From a virus, in the IMG/VR virus record IMGVR_UViG_3300027782_004428, positions 26,000-89,999 of that record: a DNA stretch of 64,000 nt; one strand, written 5' to 3'. Under the pieces are notes generated by a model that worked only from the letters and a program-made list of their open reading frames with translations, was not told where the DNA came from and ran no database searches. Shown here piece by piece: positions 1 through 8,217 of this stretch; within the stretch, counting starts at the first letter, position 1; each line of letters opens with the position of its first letter. A program made the position numbers and the translations under genes.

Positions 1-225
1 AACCAAACCACATATGAATTTGTAGTCGAAACCTTGATTGAATACTTTGATTACACCGCGGAAACCGCAGAACAAATCACAATAGACATTCACGATGCAG
101 GTTCGGCTGTGGTGGCAGTGTTGCCATACGAAATTGCCGAACAAAAAGGTGTAGAAGTAACCATGCTGGCACGAGCACAAAGTTATCCACTGCAAATCAA
201 ACTTGAACCAGAGATTGTGGGCTAA
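1..225 (+). CDS. 3' end of an unidentified gene (truncated by window edge)
   Basis: The frame is open from base 1 to a TAA at 223-225, giving at least 74 residues with no start inside the window that must be used. The visible part is acidic and ends in LEPEIVG. It overlaps the 3' end of the convergent phosphoesterase gene by 4 bases. I do not recognise the product. Confidence 0.55.
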   Translation, partial: NQTTYEFVVETLIEYFDYTAETAEQITIDIHDAGSAVVAVLPYEIAEQKGVEVTMLARAQSYPLQIKLEPEIVG

Positions 226-1010
226 AAGTCAACCACAATACGTTGTGGGTGGTACACATGTTTTGAATACATGGTGCCACTTCTACCGCGACAGTTGTTG
301 ACAAACCGTATGCCTGACCGAGTTTGATCTATTGAGCCGTGATAGTGACCAAAACACCAGGTATGAATCTTGTTTTCAGTGTCAGCGGCCATGGCCTGCA
401 TCATGAGTCTGTTGCCCATGGTATTAAATTTCATGTGACCTTCTAGATCAATATCATGTGCAATCAAGGCAGGATCAGGCACAGTATGAGTAACCATCAC
501 AATCTTTTGCACATCTGTATGCAGTTGCAGTTTCTGTACACTAGCAATCATGTAGCTGGCATCCGTGTTGCTCATCCTTGCTATGCTTTTGGTAGCACCG
601 GCACTCATATGATATTTTTCCTGACACCATTGATCCACTTGTTCAGGATCAATGCCAAGGTCAAAATCAAAGCCAAACCAACCGTTGGTGCCTAAAATAG
701 CAACGCCGTCGACAATTACCACGTTATCTTGTAAATACACTACATTGGGTATGCGCCTAATGCGCCGCACAAGATCACTGTAGCTGGAACCAAGATCTTC
801 AAGGTAACTATAATGCTCATCATTTCCGTCAATATAAAACACAGCCTGATAACATCTACCAAGATGTCTAAGAGTACGTGTGACTGTGTCGCGGTCTCGG
901 GCAATATCTCCGGCCAAAACACACACAGGACTGGTAGCCCGATGATCCCAATCAAATTGGCCCCAGGTTTCTACGTGTAGGTCGGAAATTAAATCAAATG
1001 CAAAACTCAT
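222..1010 (-). CDS. calcineurin-like metallophosphoesterase
   Basis: The 262-residue protein carries the metallophosphoesterase signature blocks in order: SDLHVE near residue 9 (D-x-H), AGDIA near 34, GNDEH near 63 (normally GNHE, so the second histidine is replaced by Asp), VTHT near 174 and the C-terminal GHYHG. It should be a two-metal cytoplasmic phosphatase or nuclease of unknown substrate. The GND variant is odd and may change metal binding. A TAAATA box lies 6 bases upstream of the ATG, so it is probably a late gene with a very short leader. It is the first of three metallophosphoesterases in the window. Confidence 0.8.
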   Translation of the reverse strand: MSFAFDLISDLHVETWGQFDWDHRATSPVCVLAGDIARDRDTVTRTLRHLGRCYQAVFYIDGNDEHYSYLEDLGSSYSDLVRRIRRIPNVVYLQDNVVIVDGVAILGTNGWFGFDFDLGIDPEQVDQWCQEKYHMSAGATKSIARMSNTDASYMIASVQKLQLHTDVQKIVMVTHTVPDPALIAHDIDLEGHMKFNTMGNRLMMQAMAADTENKIHTWCFGHYHGSIDQTRSGIRFVNNCRGRSGTMYSKHVYHPQRIVVDF

Positions 1011-1016
1011 GATACA

Positions 1017-1022
1017 TATTTA
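1017..1022 (-). promoter_or_regulatory. putative late promoter box TAAATA
   Basis: TAAATA on the minus strand ends 6 bases before the phosphoesterase ATG at 1010. It matches the T4-type late promoter core. Confidence 0.45.
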
Positions 1023-1034
1023 AAAGGAAACAAC

Positions 1035-1385
1035 ATGAACATAATATTTGGCGATGCCATTAAAGAAATCCCGGACAGTTTTACAATATTAGAACTAGAC
1101 ACGTTTCGTACTCCCAATCAAGAGATTCGAACCGCGTACTGTGTGGTAGAAACCATACCACTGTCTGAATTTGCCACACTAGATGACTATAAAAAAATAC
1201 ATGCAGATCTTGTGAAATTCTATCGGGAACGGCAATGGAACTATTGTGAGAATGCAATAGAAGGACTCATGGGCCGTTGGAACGGTGAGATTGACACATT
1301 CTACACCAATCTATTGAGTCGTGTGATGCATTTCAAAGAAAACCCGCCATCTGATGACTGGGATGGATTTACTGGAGTCATGTGA
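1035..1385 (+). CDS. hypothetical protein
   Basis: A 116-residue acidic soluble protein with no signal peptide or membrane segment. The ATG follows AAAAGGAAACAAC, a usable ribosome binding site. It runs divergently from the phosphoesterase (24-base gap) and overlaps the 3' end of the next minus-strand gene by 8 bases. Not recognised. Confidence 0.6.
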   Translation: MNIIFGDAIKEIPDSFTILELDTFRTPNQEIRTAYCVVETIPLSEFATLDDYKKIHADLVKFYRERQWNYCENAIEGLMGRWNGEIDTFYTNLLSRVMHFKENPPSDDWDGFTGVM

Positions 1386-2613
1386 CAGAATTGGGCAAAG
1401 CAAGTAGACTTTGCATGCGTTGATTGTAGTCGGTTATAGCACTATCAAAATTCTGTTTGAATTCACCAATCAATTGGTCGTGCCATTCTGCTGAGAAAAA
1501 TCTTTGTTGATTATACTCAGCAATTGATCTTAGTGCAGCATAAACTTGTTGTTTAGCATCATGCGGCAATGTTGTAATGCGTTTCATCTCGATCAAAATG
1601 GCTTGCAGCCTTTGTGCAGGGTCGGCAATGGTGTCGTAGGTTTCATCGATTATGTTATGAAATGTTTTGAACCCGTAACCGCGAAGATATTCCAGACTGC
1701 CCTGTGTGGCTGCCAGCATAAACGGATGTCCACAAGCAATTGGTCTAAGTATTTTTTCTGTGAGCTGTAATCTATCATCATCGAACAAGGTTTCTAGCAC
1801 AACTTCTATATTGGTAGTTTGATAATCATGCGCACAGTAATCAGCACTTGAGTTACTATCACTTGTGTTGTGGAAAAAATACTGCTCAAGATCTTCTCGT
1901 TGGATTTGGAATTTTTTATTTTGAAATTGATGTTGACGATAATCAACGGAATCTTCACTGTTGAATCCCATGTTGCAATATGGATGCAGTTCATGCTGAA
2001 CCACTAGTTCAGCAAATTTTAATCTATATTCTCTAGTGCCTGACCAAGCACGGTTGTATATCAAAAAGTCTTTGTGTGGATTTCGTTTTGATAATAACAA
2101 ATCATGTTGTGCATATCTAAACCAATCTCTAGCAATCACGCCGTGACACCACCAGTATACTGACACAAAATCTATGTCTTGATACTTTTTCAAATTATTT
2201 GATCGTTGTTCAGAATGTATTAACAAAACTGGAACTTTATAAAGTGAAAAAGCGTGAATCATCTTGAGATTTAGGTATTGTGTAATTTTTCCTGATAAGT
2301 CTTTAACCATGTTTGTAACAAAATCATCTTGATCTGGCATGAGTTGGAAATCGGGATACAACGATTCAAATACGTCTTGCGACGAATAGAGATCGAAATT
2401 CAATGGCTCTTGATCATGAATGAATATGTTTTTTCTATTTGTTACATTTTGATGTTGTTCTAGGTATGTCTTACTAAGATCATTTGATTTTCCTAGCTTG
2501 GTGATATCGGTGATTTTTCTTGAGCCATGTGGAAAAAAGCCATAAATTACTAGATCGTGATGGTTGCAAACATCATGTAAAAAGTTGTATAATCTATGTA
2601 AAGGAACACTCAT
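1378..2613 (-). CDS. glycosyltransferase-like phage protein
   Basis: This 411-residue protein is not firmly assigned. Its C-terminal third holds LTEKILRPIACGHPFML and GSLEYLRGYGFKTF, a pattern I associate with phage glycosyltransferase-like proteins resembling exostosin or fucosyltransferase folds, where a Glu-Lys pair binds the nucleotide sugar. The N-terminal half (HDQEP, YWWCHG) may be the acceptor side. The start codon abuts the ATG of the next gene in a CATATG palindrome, so its own promoter would lie inside that gene. With the adjacent nucleotide-sugar dehydrogenase it may modify a glycan or DNA base. The fold assignment is inference. Confidence 0.55.
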   Translation of the reverse strand: MSVPLHRLYNFLHDVCNHHDLVIYGFFPHGSRKITDITKLGKSNDLSKTYLEQHQNVTNRKNIFIHDQEPLNFDLYSSQDVFESLYPDFQLMPDQDDFVTNMVKDLSGKITQYLNLKMIHAFSLYKVPVLLIHSEQRSNNLKKYQDIDFVSVYWWCHGVIARDWFRYAQHDLLLSKRNPHKDFLIYNRAWSGTREYRLKFAELVVQHELHPYCNMGFNSEDSVDYRQHQFQNKKFQIQREDLEQYFFHNTSDSNSSADYCAHDYQTTNIEVVLETLFDDDRLQLTEKILRPIACGHPFMLAATQGSLEYLRGYGFKTFHNIIDETYDTIADPAQRLQAILIEMKRITTLPHDAKQQVYAALRSIAEYNQQRFFSAEWHDQLIGEFKQNFDSAITDYNQRMQSLLALPNSVT

Positions 2614-3852
2614 ATGAAAAAAATTGGATTTATTGGTATCGGCAAACTAGGACTTGACTGCGCGGAAGTTATGGCAGAGAAGCACGAAGTCAGAGGCTAC
2701 GATATTTACCCGCGCACTAGCGACTCAGTAAAAGTTTGCGATATTGATGAATTGGTCAATGAAAGCGAATGGATTTTTATTGCTGTGCCTACCCCACATG
2801 CTGAAGGTTATGATGGGTCTGTGCCCAGCTCACATATGGAGCCCAGAGACTTTGGTCATGATGCTGTGATCAGTGCTATCAACAGTGTCAACAAGTACGC
2901 AAAATCACCAAAGAAGGTTGTGTTAATCTCTACAGTATTACCTGGCACAACACGTCGCAAGTTTTATCCACTGTTAGACAAACAACATCAGTTCTTGTAC
3001 AATCCTTATTTGATTGCCATGGGATCAGTCAAGTGGGACATGGTCAATCCTGAGATGGTCATGATTGGTACCGAAGATGGCAACCCCAATGCACTAGCCG
3101 GCGAGTTAATTGACCTGTACAAGACCATGATGGTAAATGATCCTCGCTATGAAATTGGCACCTGGGACGAATGCGAAGCTATCAAGATCTTCTACAACAC
3201 ATTCATTTCTGCCAAAGTTGGCCTGGTCAACATGATTCAAGACTTTGCACTACGTATTGGTCATATCAACGTTGACGTTGTGACAGATGCTTTGGCACGC
3301 TCAACCATGCGTATCATGGGACCTAAGTACATGACAGCAGGCATGGGCGATGCAGGCGCTTGCCACCCACGTGACAACATTGCACTGCGTTGGTTGGCCA
3401 AAGAATATGACATTGGTTATGACTTGTTTGACACAGTGATGCATGCTCGTGAAATCCAAGCCAAGAACCTTGCCATGTTCCTGGTTGAACAGGCCAAACA
3501 ACACAGCATGAGCATTGTGATTCACGGCAAGGCCTACAAACCTGATGTTGAATATTGTATTGGATCATACTCTACGCTGGTAGGACACTATGTTAAACAA
3601 GCAGGACATGATGTGAGATATCTTGACCCATTGGCAGATGATCCTGCTGACGTTATTTCAGAATTGGCTGGTCCTGTGGTCATCCTGTGGGCACACAATC
3701 GCAAGATCACTTATGAGTACACCGGTGATCAACTTGACACATTGCCGTATTGCCCAATTCCACATGGTAGTGTGGTGGTTGATCCATGGCGTAAACTGCC
3801 ACAGATTGAGAACTTGACCGTGGTACATTATGGTAACACACGCAATTCTTAA
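2614..3852 (+). CDS. UDP-glucose/GDP-mannose dehydrogenase family protein
   Basis: A 412-residue NAD-dependent nucleotide-sugar dehydrogenase. The N-terminal Rossmann motif is GFIGIGKLG (residues 5-13). The region VPTPH precedes the central domain with FYNTFISAK (the conserved Lys/Asn helix). The catalytic cysteine is Cys250 in GAGACHPRDN, equivalent to GGxCxPKD in UGD/ManA-type enzymes. The C-terminal domain has GKAYKPDVEY, matching the usual GxAFKxxxxD. The predicted reaction oxidises a UDP- or GDP-sugar to the uronate. AAAGGA lies 7 bases before the ATG, inside the start of the divergent glycosyltransferase-like gene. The next gene overlaps it by 23 bases. The exact sugar cannot be told from sequence. 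Confidence 0.85.
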   Translation: MKKIGFIGIGKLGLDCAEVMAEKHEVRGYDIYPRTSDSVKVCDIDELVNESEWIFIAVPTPHAEGYDGSVPSSHMEPRDFGHDAVISAINSVNKYAKSPKKVVLISTVLPGTTRRKFYPLLDKQHQFLYNPYLIAMGSVKWDMVNPEMVMIGTEDGNPNALAGELIDLYKTMMVNDPRYEIGTWDECEAIKIFYNTFISAKVGLVNMIQDFALRIGHINVDVVTDALARSTMRIMGPKYMTAGMGDAGACHPRDNIALRWLAKEYDIGYDLFDTVMHAREIQAKNLAMFLVEQAKQHSMSIVIHGKAYKPDVEYCIGSYSTLVGHYVKQAGHDVRYLDPLADDPADVISELAGPVVILWAHNRKITYEYTGDQLDTLPYCPIPHGSVVVDPWRKLPQIENLTVVHYGNTRNS

Positions 3853-4348
3853 ATATCATATTCCCAAGTTTTGGGATGATGAGTTTAAAGAACTGCTCTA
3901 CATCAACGAACAATTCAATGATGCGGAAAGCCTCGAACGTTGGACCGCTCAGGGCTATGCCAACCGATTCACTGGAGACATGTGTGACATGCGCAGTACT
4001 CAACCTAGTTGGAATGATCGTTTTGTCAACATCTATCGTGAACTAGGTTGGAAAGATATTGGCACCAGTTACTATAGAATGGGCACAGGTACGATTCTTC
4101 CAACTCACGGTGACTTGTATTTGCGTTATGTTGACTTGTTTAATCTTCAGGGCAAAGAGCAACGCATACGCAGAGCCATTGTGTTCTTGGAAGACTGGAA
4201 ACCTGGGCATTATGCAGAATACAATAGCACGGCCAAGGTTGATTGGCGAGCAGGAGATGTAGTCGAGTGGTGTTACGATGCGCCACACATGGCTGCCAAC
4301 CTTGGGCTAGAACCGAGGTACACATTACAAATCACAGGATGGGTATGA
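3830..4348 (+). CDS. probable 2-oxoglutarate/Fe(II) dioxygenase-like protein
   Basis: The 172-residue protein has PTHGD (the H-x-D metal pair), then RRAIVFLEDW, a double-stranded beta helix strand, then AGDVVEW, APHMAANLG with the distal His, and PRYTLQITG with the Arg that would hold 2-oxoglutarate. This order fits small phage and bacterial 2OG-Fe oxygenases that hydroxylate proteins or small molecules. It overlaps the dehydrogenase by 23 bases and the amidinotransferase by ATGA, so the three are one translation unit. A cupin without oxygenase activity is the main alternative. Confidence 0.6.
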   Translation: MVTHAILKYHIPKFWDDEFKELLYINEQFNDAESLERWTAQGYANRFTGDMCDMRSTQPSWNDRFVNIYRELGWKDIGTSYYRMGTGTILPTHGDLYLRYVDLFNLQGKEQRIRRAIVFLEDWKPGHYAEYNSTAKVDWRAGDVVEWCYDAPHMAANLGLEPRYTLQITGWV

Positions 4349-5262
4349 TTAACAGTCACGACGAGTGGAGTCCACTAAAACGCATAGTAGTAGGTTCGGC
4401 CACCGACGCTAACTGGCCTGTAAATGATCCTGTGTTTGCCAAAGAATCAGAAAAGACAACCTGGAAAGAAACACCTGTTCCGCGTGGACCTGTGCCCCAG
4501 TGGATAATTGACGAAGCCAACGAAGACCTGGATATTCTAGCAACGACCCTGATCGGTCTAGGCGTAGAAGTAGTGCGTCCGGATCCACTCAACTTTCAGA
4601 CCCACGATGGCATGTACAATTATTGCCCACGCGACAGGCTTCTTGTACACGGCTCAACTATTATTGATCCTGCCATGATGTATCCTTGCAGGGACATGGA
4701 ATTACAATGCTATCATGACATTGCGGATGAAGCAGAAAATTATTTGTTCATGCCTCGAAACGAAGGTATGGTGTTGGATGCTGCCAACATACTGCGTCTT
4801 GGTCCCGACAAACTGTTGTATCTAGAAAGTGCCAGCGGTAACAAAGCCGCTTATTATTGGTTGCTGGCCAATTTACCAACCAACACCAGCATTGAACTAT
4901 GTAATTTTTATGCCGGTGTGCATATTGATTCAACTATTGTGCCTTTGCGTGAAGGTTTGGTCATGCTCAATGCTAGTCGTGTAACATTTGATAATGTACC
5001 TAGAGTGTTTGATGGGTGGCACAAAATTTGGGTAAACGATGTGGTAGCACAAGGATTCCACGAATATCCTTATGCATCAAAATGGATTGCCATGAACATG
5101 TTGGTGGTAGATCCAAACACAGTCATATGCGACCGAAACCAAACCGAATTGATTAAAACGCTCAAAAGTTATCGATTCGAAGTGATACCTTTAGAACTAC
5201 GCCATAGTCGTACACTGGGTGGTGGCTTTCATTGTGTAACACTGGATTTAGAACGCGGTTGA
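4345..5262 (+). CDS. amidinotransferase / arginine deiminase superfamily protein
   Basis: Start chosen at 4345, where ATGA overlaps the previous stop. The 305-residue protein opens with SHDEWSPLKRIVVGSA, the usual opening of glycine and inosamine amidinotransferases. It has NYCPRDRLLVHG (substrate Asp), YAGVHIDSTIVPL with the catalytic His, and the C-terminal GGGFHCVTLDLER with nucleophile Cys297. The family moves an amidino group from arginine to an amine, or hydrolyses arginine. The substrate is unknown. Neighbouring sugar dehydrogenase and dioxygenase genes suggest a small-molecule or surface-glycan modification route. Similar genes occur in marine myoviruses. Confidence 0.85.
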   Translation: MINSHDEWSPLKRIVVGSATDANWPVNDPVFAKESEKTTWKETPVPRGPVPQWIIDEANEDLDILATTLIGLGVEVVRPDPLNFQTHDGMYNYCPRDRLLVHGSTIIDPAMMYPCRDMELQCYHDIADEAENYLFMPRNEGMVLDAANILRLGPDKLLYLESASGNKAAYYWLLANLPTNTSIELCNFYAGVHIDSTIVPLREGLVMLNASRVTFDNVPRVFDGWHKIWVNDVVAQGFHEYPYASKWIAMNMLVVDPNTVICDRNQTELIKTLKSYRFEVIPLELRHSRTLGGGFHCVTLDLERG

Positions 5263-5287
5263 CCATTAATTTCAAATGCTGTATAAT
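5259..5287 (+). promoter_or_regulatory. sigma70-type promoter, leaderless geometry
   Basis: TTGACC (5259-5264), 17-base spacer, TATAAT (5282-5287). The ATG at 5294 starts 6 bases after the -10, so the transcript should begin at or next to the start codon. Confidence 0.8.
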
Positions 5288-5293
5288 TATAGC

Positions 5294-6325
5294 ATGACTA
5301 CACCTAAAATTGGCTTTTGTTGCAAGTGGCTCAATGATCCCACAGAATGTGGGGGCATGAAAGTCAATGCAAAGGACCGTGACTTAAACGGCAGATCAAC
5401 TACCATGCGGTGGCTTCGCGAACACAAAGACGAAGCAGAACAACGCCAATGGGACATCATGAATCACAATGCATCGGCGGCTGTGAAGATGATTGAGCGT
5501 GTGGCCACATTGCCAGAAGGCAGACGCATGGTGCGACTGGGCAGTGAAATGCTACAAGGCTACACTGAACCATCGTGGATTGACTGGTGGCAACGTACTG
5601 AAATTCAAGATCACTGTACAAAGATATTTGCTCCTGTGGGCGAGACAGCAAAACGTCTTGGTGTTAGACTAAGTTTCCATCCTGGGCAGTTTTGTGTGCT
5701 GGCTAGTGAGAGTGATGAAATTGTAGAACGCAGTATCTTAGAGTTTGAGTATCATGCAGACATGGCTCGTTGGATGGGCTATGGTCGTGAATGGCATGAT
5801 CATGGATTTAAAATTAATGTGCATTTATCGGGTAAAGGTGGTCCCGCTAAATTCCTGAAGACCTTGGGTCGTCTCACTCCAGAGGCCAGGAACTTGATAA
5901 CCATCGAGAATGACGAGATGACAAATGGATTGGACACTACTTTGGCTGTGGCTCAGCATGTGGCTCTTGTGTTGGATGTACACCACCACTGGATCAACAG
6001 CGGCGAATACATCGAACCGCAGGACGTTCGTACAAGTAGGGTTATTGACAGCTGGCGCGGTGTTCGTCCTGCAATGCATTTTAGTACTAGTCGCGAGGAC
6101 GTTTTGGTCGACCATGATCGAAGCGTTCGACCAGACCTTGCTGAACTTCTTGCTAGAGGTCATAAGAAGCAGAAGCTCCGAGCACACAGTGACTTCTGTT
6201 GGAATTCAGCTGTGAACGACTGGGTCTTAGGCTTTCGTGATCAGTTTGATATACAAGTAGAAGCCAAGGGCAAAAACTTGGCAAGTGAACAACTGTATGA
6301 ACAATATATTTCTCAACATCTTTGA
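5294..6325 (+). CDS. uvsE: UV damage endonuclease UvsE-like
   Basis: A TIM-barrel DNA repair enzyme of 343 residues. It has the N-terminal GFCCKW, the barrel strands RLSFHPGQFCVLAS, INVHLSGKGG, ITIENDE and VLDVHHHW, and the late HFSTSRE, which supply the His, Glu and Asp metal ligands of UVDE enzymes. It nicks DNA 5' of UV photoproducts. An upstream in-frame ATG at 5276 overlaps the -10 box of the promoter, so 5294 is the start, leaving essentially no 5' leader. Phage copies probably repair phage DNA in sunlit water. Confidence 0.9.
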   Translation: MTTPKIGFCCKWLNDPTECGGMKVNAKDRDLNGRSTTMRWLREHKDEAEQRQWDIMNHNASAAVKMIERVATLPEGRRMVRLGSEMLQGYTEPSWIDWWQRTEIQDHCTKIFAPVGETAKRLGVRLSFHPGQFCVLASESDEIVERSILEFEYHADMARWMGYGREWHDHGFKINVHLSGKGGPAKFLKTLGRLTPEARNLITIENDEMTNGLDTTLAVAQHVALVLDVHHHWINSGEYIEPQDVRTSRVIDSWRGVRPAMHFSTSREDVLVDHDRSVRPDLAELLARGHKKQKLRAHSDFCWNSAVNDWVLGFRDQFDIQVEAKGKNLASEQLYEQYISQHL

Positions 6326-6584
6326 TTGGATTCGAAGTGACTACAAAACTAACCCACTTAGGTTTTTCGTGGAAGTACTGGCTTGGGCTGTGTCTATTGG
6401 GTGCAGTATTACGATGGCTGCCACTGTACCTAATCCCCCTCTCGTGGTACTTTACCCTATATGGATTAGTGGTTGTGCTATGTATGCTTGGGCTAGTTGG
6501 ACTCGTCAATCGTTTGGTATGTTGGCCAACTACATCCTCTTAGTCAGTATTGACACAGTGGGCCTAATTAGAATGCTATCTTAG
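6297..6584 (+). CDS. conserved phage membrane protein
   Basis: A 95-residue protein from the ATG at 6297, overlapping the end of uvsE by 29 bases. It has FDWIRSDYKTNPLRFFVE, then three hydrophobic stretches, including GCSITMAATVPNPP and LVVLYPIWISGCAMYAW. It closely resembles a small inner-membrane hypothetical protein conserved in T4-like cyanophages. Function unknown. The competing shorter frame at 6322 is judged a shadow. Confidence 0.7.
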   Translation: MNNIFLNIFDWIRSDYKTNPLRFFVEVLAWAVSIGCSITMAATVPNPPLVVLYPIWISGCAMYAWASWTRQSFGMLANYILLVSIDTVGLIRMLS

Positions 6585-6608
6585 TAATATCATTGTAATA
6601 TATACGCC

Positions 6609-6616
6609 TATAAATA
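6609..6616 (+). promoter_or_regulatory. putative late promoter TATAAATA (exact T4 consensus)
   Basis: Perfect TATAAATA in the 150-base gap between the membrane protein and the amidotransferase-like gene. A rho-independent terminator follows about 55 bases later, so it would produce only a short RNA. Confidence 0.5.
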
Positions 6617-6621
6617 AATGC

Positions 6622-6692
6622 AACCGACCACAATGATAGAGTGGCACTGGAACTCGTAACCAGTAGATACCCCAAAATTTGGGGTATTTTTT
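6622..6692 (+). ncRNA. candidate ~70-nt late small RNA
   Basis: Bounded by the TATAAATA box at 6609-6616 and the terminator at 6667-6692. It contains a hairpin with stem ACTGG (6646-6650) and CCAGT (6660-6664) around a 9-base loop. A 13-codon ORF from ATG 6618 also exists but lacks a ribosome binding site. Existence of the RNA is inferred from the promoter and terminator only. Confidence 0.35.
6667..6692 (+). terminator. rho-independent terminator
   Basis: ATACCCC / GGGGTAT stem around AAAATTT, followed by a T run. It ends transcription before the late promoter of the amidotransferase-like gene. Confidence 0.8.
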
Positions 6693-6724
6693 GTGTCATA
6701 AAACTGTCAAAAAATCACGGTCAC

Positions 6725-6730
6725 TAAATA
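6725..6730 (+). promoter_or_regulatory. putative late promoter, leaderless geometry
   Basis: TAAATA followed by CTGA and the ATG at 6735: a gap of 4 bases, placing the T4-type start site at about the first base of the start codon. Confidence 0.65.
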
Positions 6731-6734
6731 CTGA

Positions 6735-7397
6735 ATGAAACCCACCATAGCCCTTTTCCTGCACGACCCTAAGTGCAGTGTACAAAGCGGCAATGGGCTC
6801 ATGCGAGCCCTAGGCGATCATTACAAGTTCAAAATATTTGGTAAAAACAAATTAGAAGACGTGTTCTTTGACGACGTAGACATGATTGCTGTGCCTGGCG
6901 GCTTTGGTGATGCTGATTCATTTGAATCACTTTTTAAACACAATGCCGACCGTGTGCGACAATTTCTTGCTCGTGGCGGCCGATATCTGGGCATCTGCAT
7001 GGGCGCATACTGGGCCGGCAGCGAGTATCTTGATATCTTAGATGGTGTGGATGCAGTACAGTATATCCGACGTCCCGGCACAGATACACATAGACCACAT
7101 GCCAAGAACTTGCCTGTACTGTGGCGAGATCGGTATGGAAACATTGAACCTTGGAGCATGTTTTTTTATGACGGCTGTGCCTTGGTGGGCGACAAAACCA
7201 AGTTTAAGACTATGGCCACATACATCAACGGTGATGCTATGGCCATTATACAAAACAACATTGGATTAATTGGTTGTCATCCTGAAAGTGAACAATTCTG
7301 GTACGACAGTTACTCCTGGATGCGTGGTCGATATCATAGGGGTCAACATCACACACTGTTGTTGGATTTTGTGGACCAAATGTTTGTAACAAAATAG
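6735..7397 (+). CDS. class I glutamine amidotransferase-like (BPL_N family) protein
   Basis: A 220-residue protein of the fold seen in the N-terminal domain of fungal biotin-protein ligase. It has VPGGFGDADSFES (oxyanion strand), YLGICMGAYWAG with the nucleophile Cys and GCHPESEQFW with the catalytic His. The Cys-His pair is intact, so it could hydrolyse an amide or act as a protease-like enzyme, but the substrate is not known. A late promoter box sits 4 bases before the ATG and no ribosome binding site is present. The next gene, PlcP-like, has the same arrangement. Confidence 0.75.
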   Translation: MKPTIALFLHDPKCSVQSGNGLMRALGDHYKFKIFGKNKLEDVFFDDVDMIAVPGGFGDADSFESLFKHNADRVRQFLARGGRYLGICMGAYWAGSEYLDILDGVDAVQYIRRPGTDTHRPHAKNLPVLWRDRYGNIEPWSMFFYDGCALVGDKTKFKTMATYINGDAMAIIQNNIGLIGCHPESEQFWYDSYSWMRGRYHRGQHHTLLLDFVDQMFVTK

Positions 7398-7412
7398 TAA
7401 CACAAATATGCC

Positions 7413-7418
7413 TAAATA
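7413..7418 (+). promoter_or_regulatory. putative late promoter, leaderless geometry
   Basis: TAAATA, then CTAG, then the ATG at 7423. Same 4-base gap as at 6725 and 9861. Confidence 0.65.
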
Positions 7419-7422
7419 CTAG

Positions 7423-8217
7423 ATGCCAAAAATATACCGCAGTATTTTTATCAGTGATGTGCATCTTGGCACAAGAGACTGCAAGGCAGAAGAACTAAAC
7501 AATTTTTTAAAGCACAACTCGTGCGATACCCTGTACCTAGTGGGTGACATCATTGACGCCTGGAAGATACAACAAAACCGGTGGCGATGGAAACAAAGCC
7601 ACACCAATGTGGTACGTCGTATACTGGGTCATGCCAAACGCGGCACTCGCGTGGTATTCATAGCAGGCAATCATGATGAATTCCTGCGTCCCATGATACC
7701 ATATGGTTTTAGTTTTGGACTAATAGAGATTCAAAATCAAACTGAACACATTGGTGCAGACGGCCGACATTATCTTGTGGTGCATGGAGACCTGTTTGAT
7801 GGTATCACAAGACTGGCACCGTGGATAGCATTTTTAGGAGACCGAGCATATGACTTTATTCTTGCGCTTAATAGCCGATTTAATTGGCTACTGCATCGTT
7901 TTGGTATTGGGTACTTTAGTCTTAGCCAGTACCTTAAAAAGCGAGTAAAGAAGGCTGTAGACTTTATTTTTCACTTTGAAAAAAATCTAGCCAATTACTG
8001 TCGAAAGCGCGGCTACGACGGTGTCATATGCGGACACATACATCACGCAGAAATAAAAGAGATCAACGGCGTGATTTACATGAATGACGGCGATTGGGTT
8101 GAGTCATGCACAGCACTGGTAGAACATCATGACGGTGCTTGGGAGATTGTAACATGGACACGAAAAAATGACCAAGAAGATACTGATAATAACAGACAAC
8201 TTACCGGATCAGATTAA
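7423..8217 (+). CDS. PlcP-like phospholipase C / LpxH-family metallophosphoesterase
   Basis: The 264-residue protein shows every metallophosphoesterase block: SDVHLG (Asp12, His14), VGDIID (Asp42), GNHDE (82-86), VVHGD and CGHIHHAE. The stretch SLSQYLKKRVK followed by NDGDWVESCTALVEHHDG matches proteobacterial PlcP, annotated either as UDP-2,3-diacylglucosamine diphosphatase or as the phosphate-starvation phospholipase C that splits phospholipids to diacylglycerol. Overlap with an Agt-like glycosyltransferase, the usual bacterial partner of PlcP, favours the phospholipase reading. It has no signal peptide, so it acts at the cytoplasmic face. The main alternative is a true LpxH acting in lipid A synthesis. 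Confidence 0.8.
   Translation: MPKIYRSIFISDVHLGTRDCKAEELNNFLKHNSCDTLYLVGDIIDAWKIQQNRWRWKQSHTNVVRRILGHAKRGTRVVFIAGNHDEFLRPMIPYGFSFGLIEIQNQTEHIGADGRHYLVVHGDLFDGITRLAPWIAFLGDRAYDFILALNSRFNWLLHRFGIGYFSLSQYLKKRVKKAVDFIFHFEKNLANYCRKRGYDGVICGHIHHAEIKEINGVIYMNDGDWVESCTALVEHHDGAWEIVTWTRKNDQEDTDNNRQLTGSD

Noticed and set aside
5276-5293. Earlier in-frame ATG for uvsE
   Set aside because: It overlaps the -10 box of the promoter and so cannot be on the mRNA.
6618-6692. tRNA-like anticodon arm (ACTGG...CCAGT with CTCGTAA)
   Set aside because: The loop is 9 bases, not 7. No acceptor or T arm is present and a terminator follows at once.
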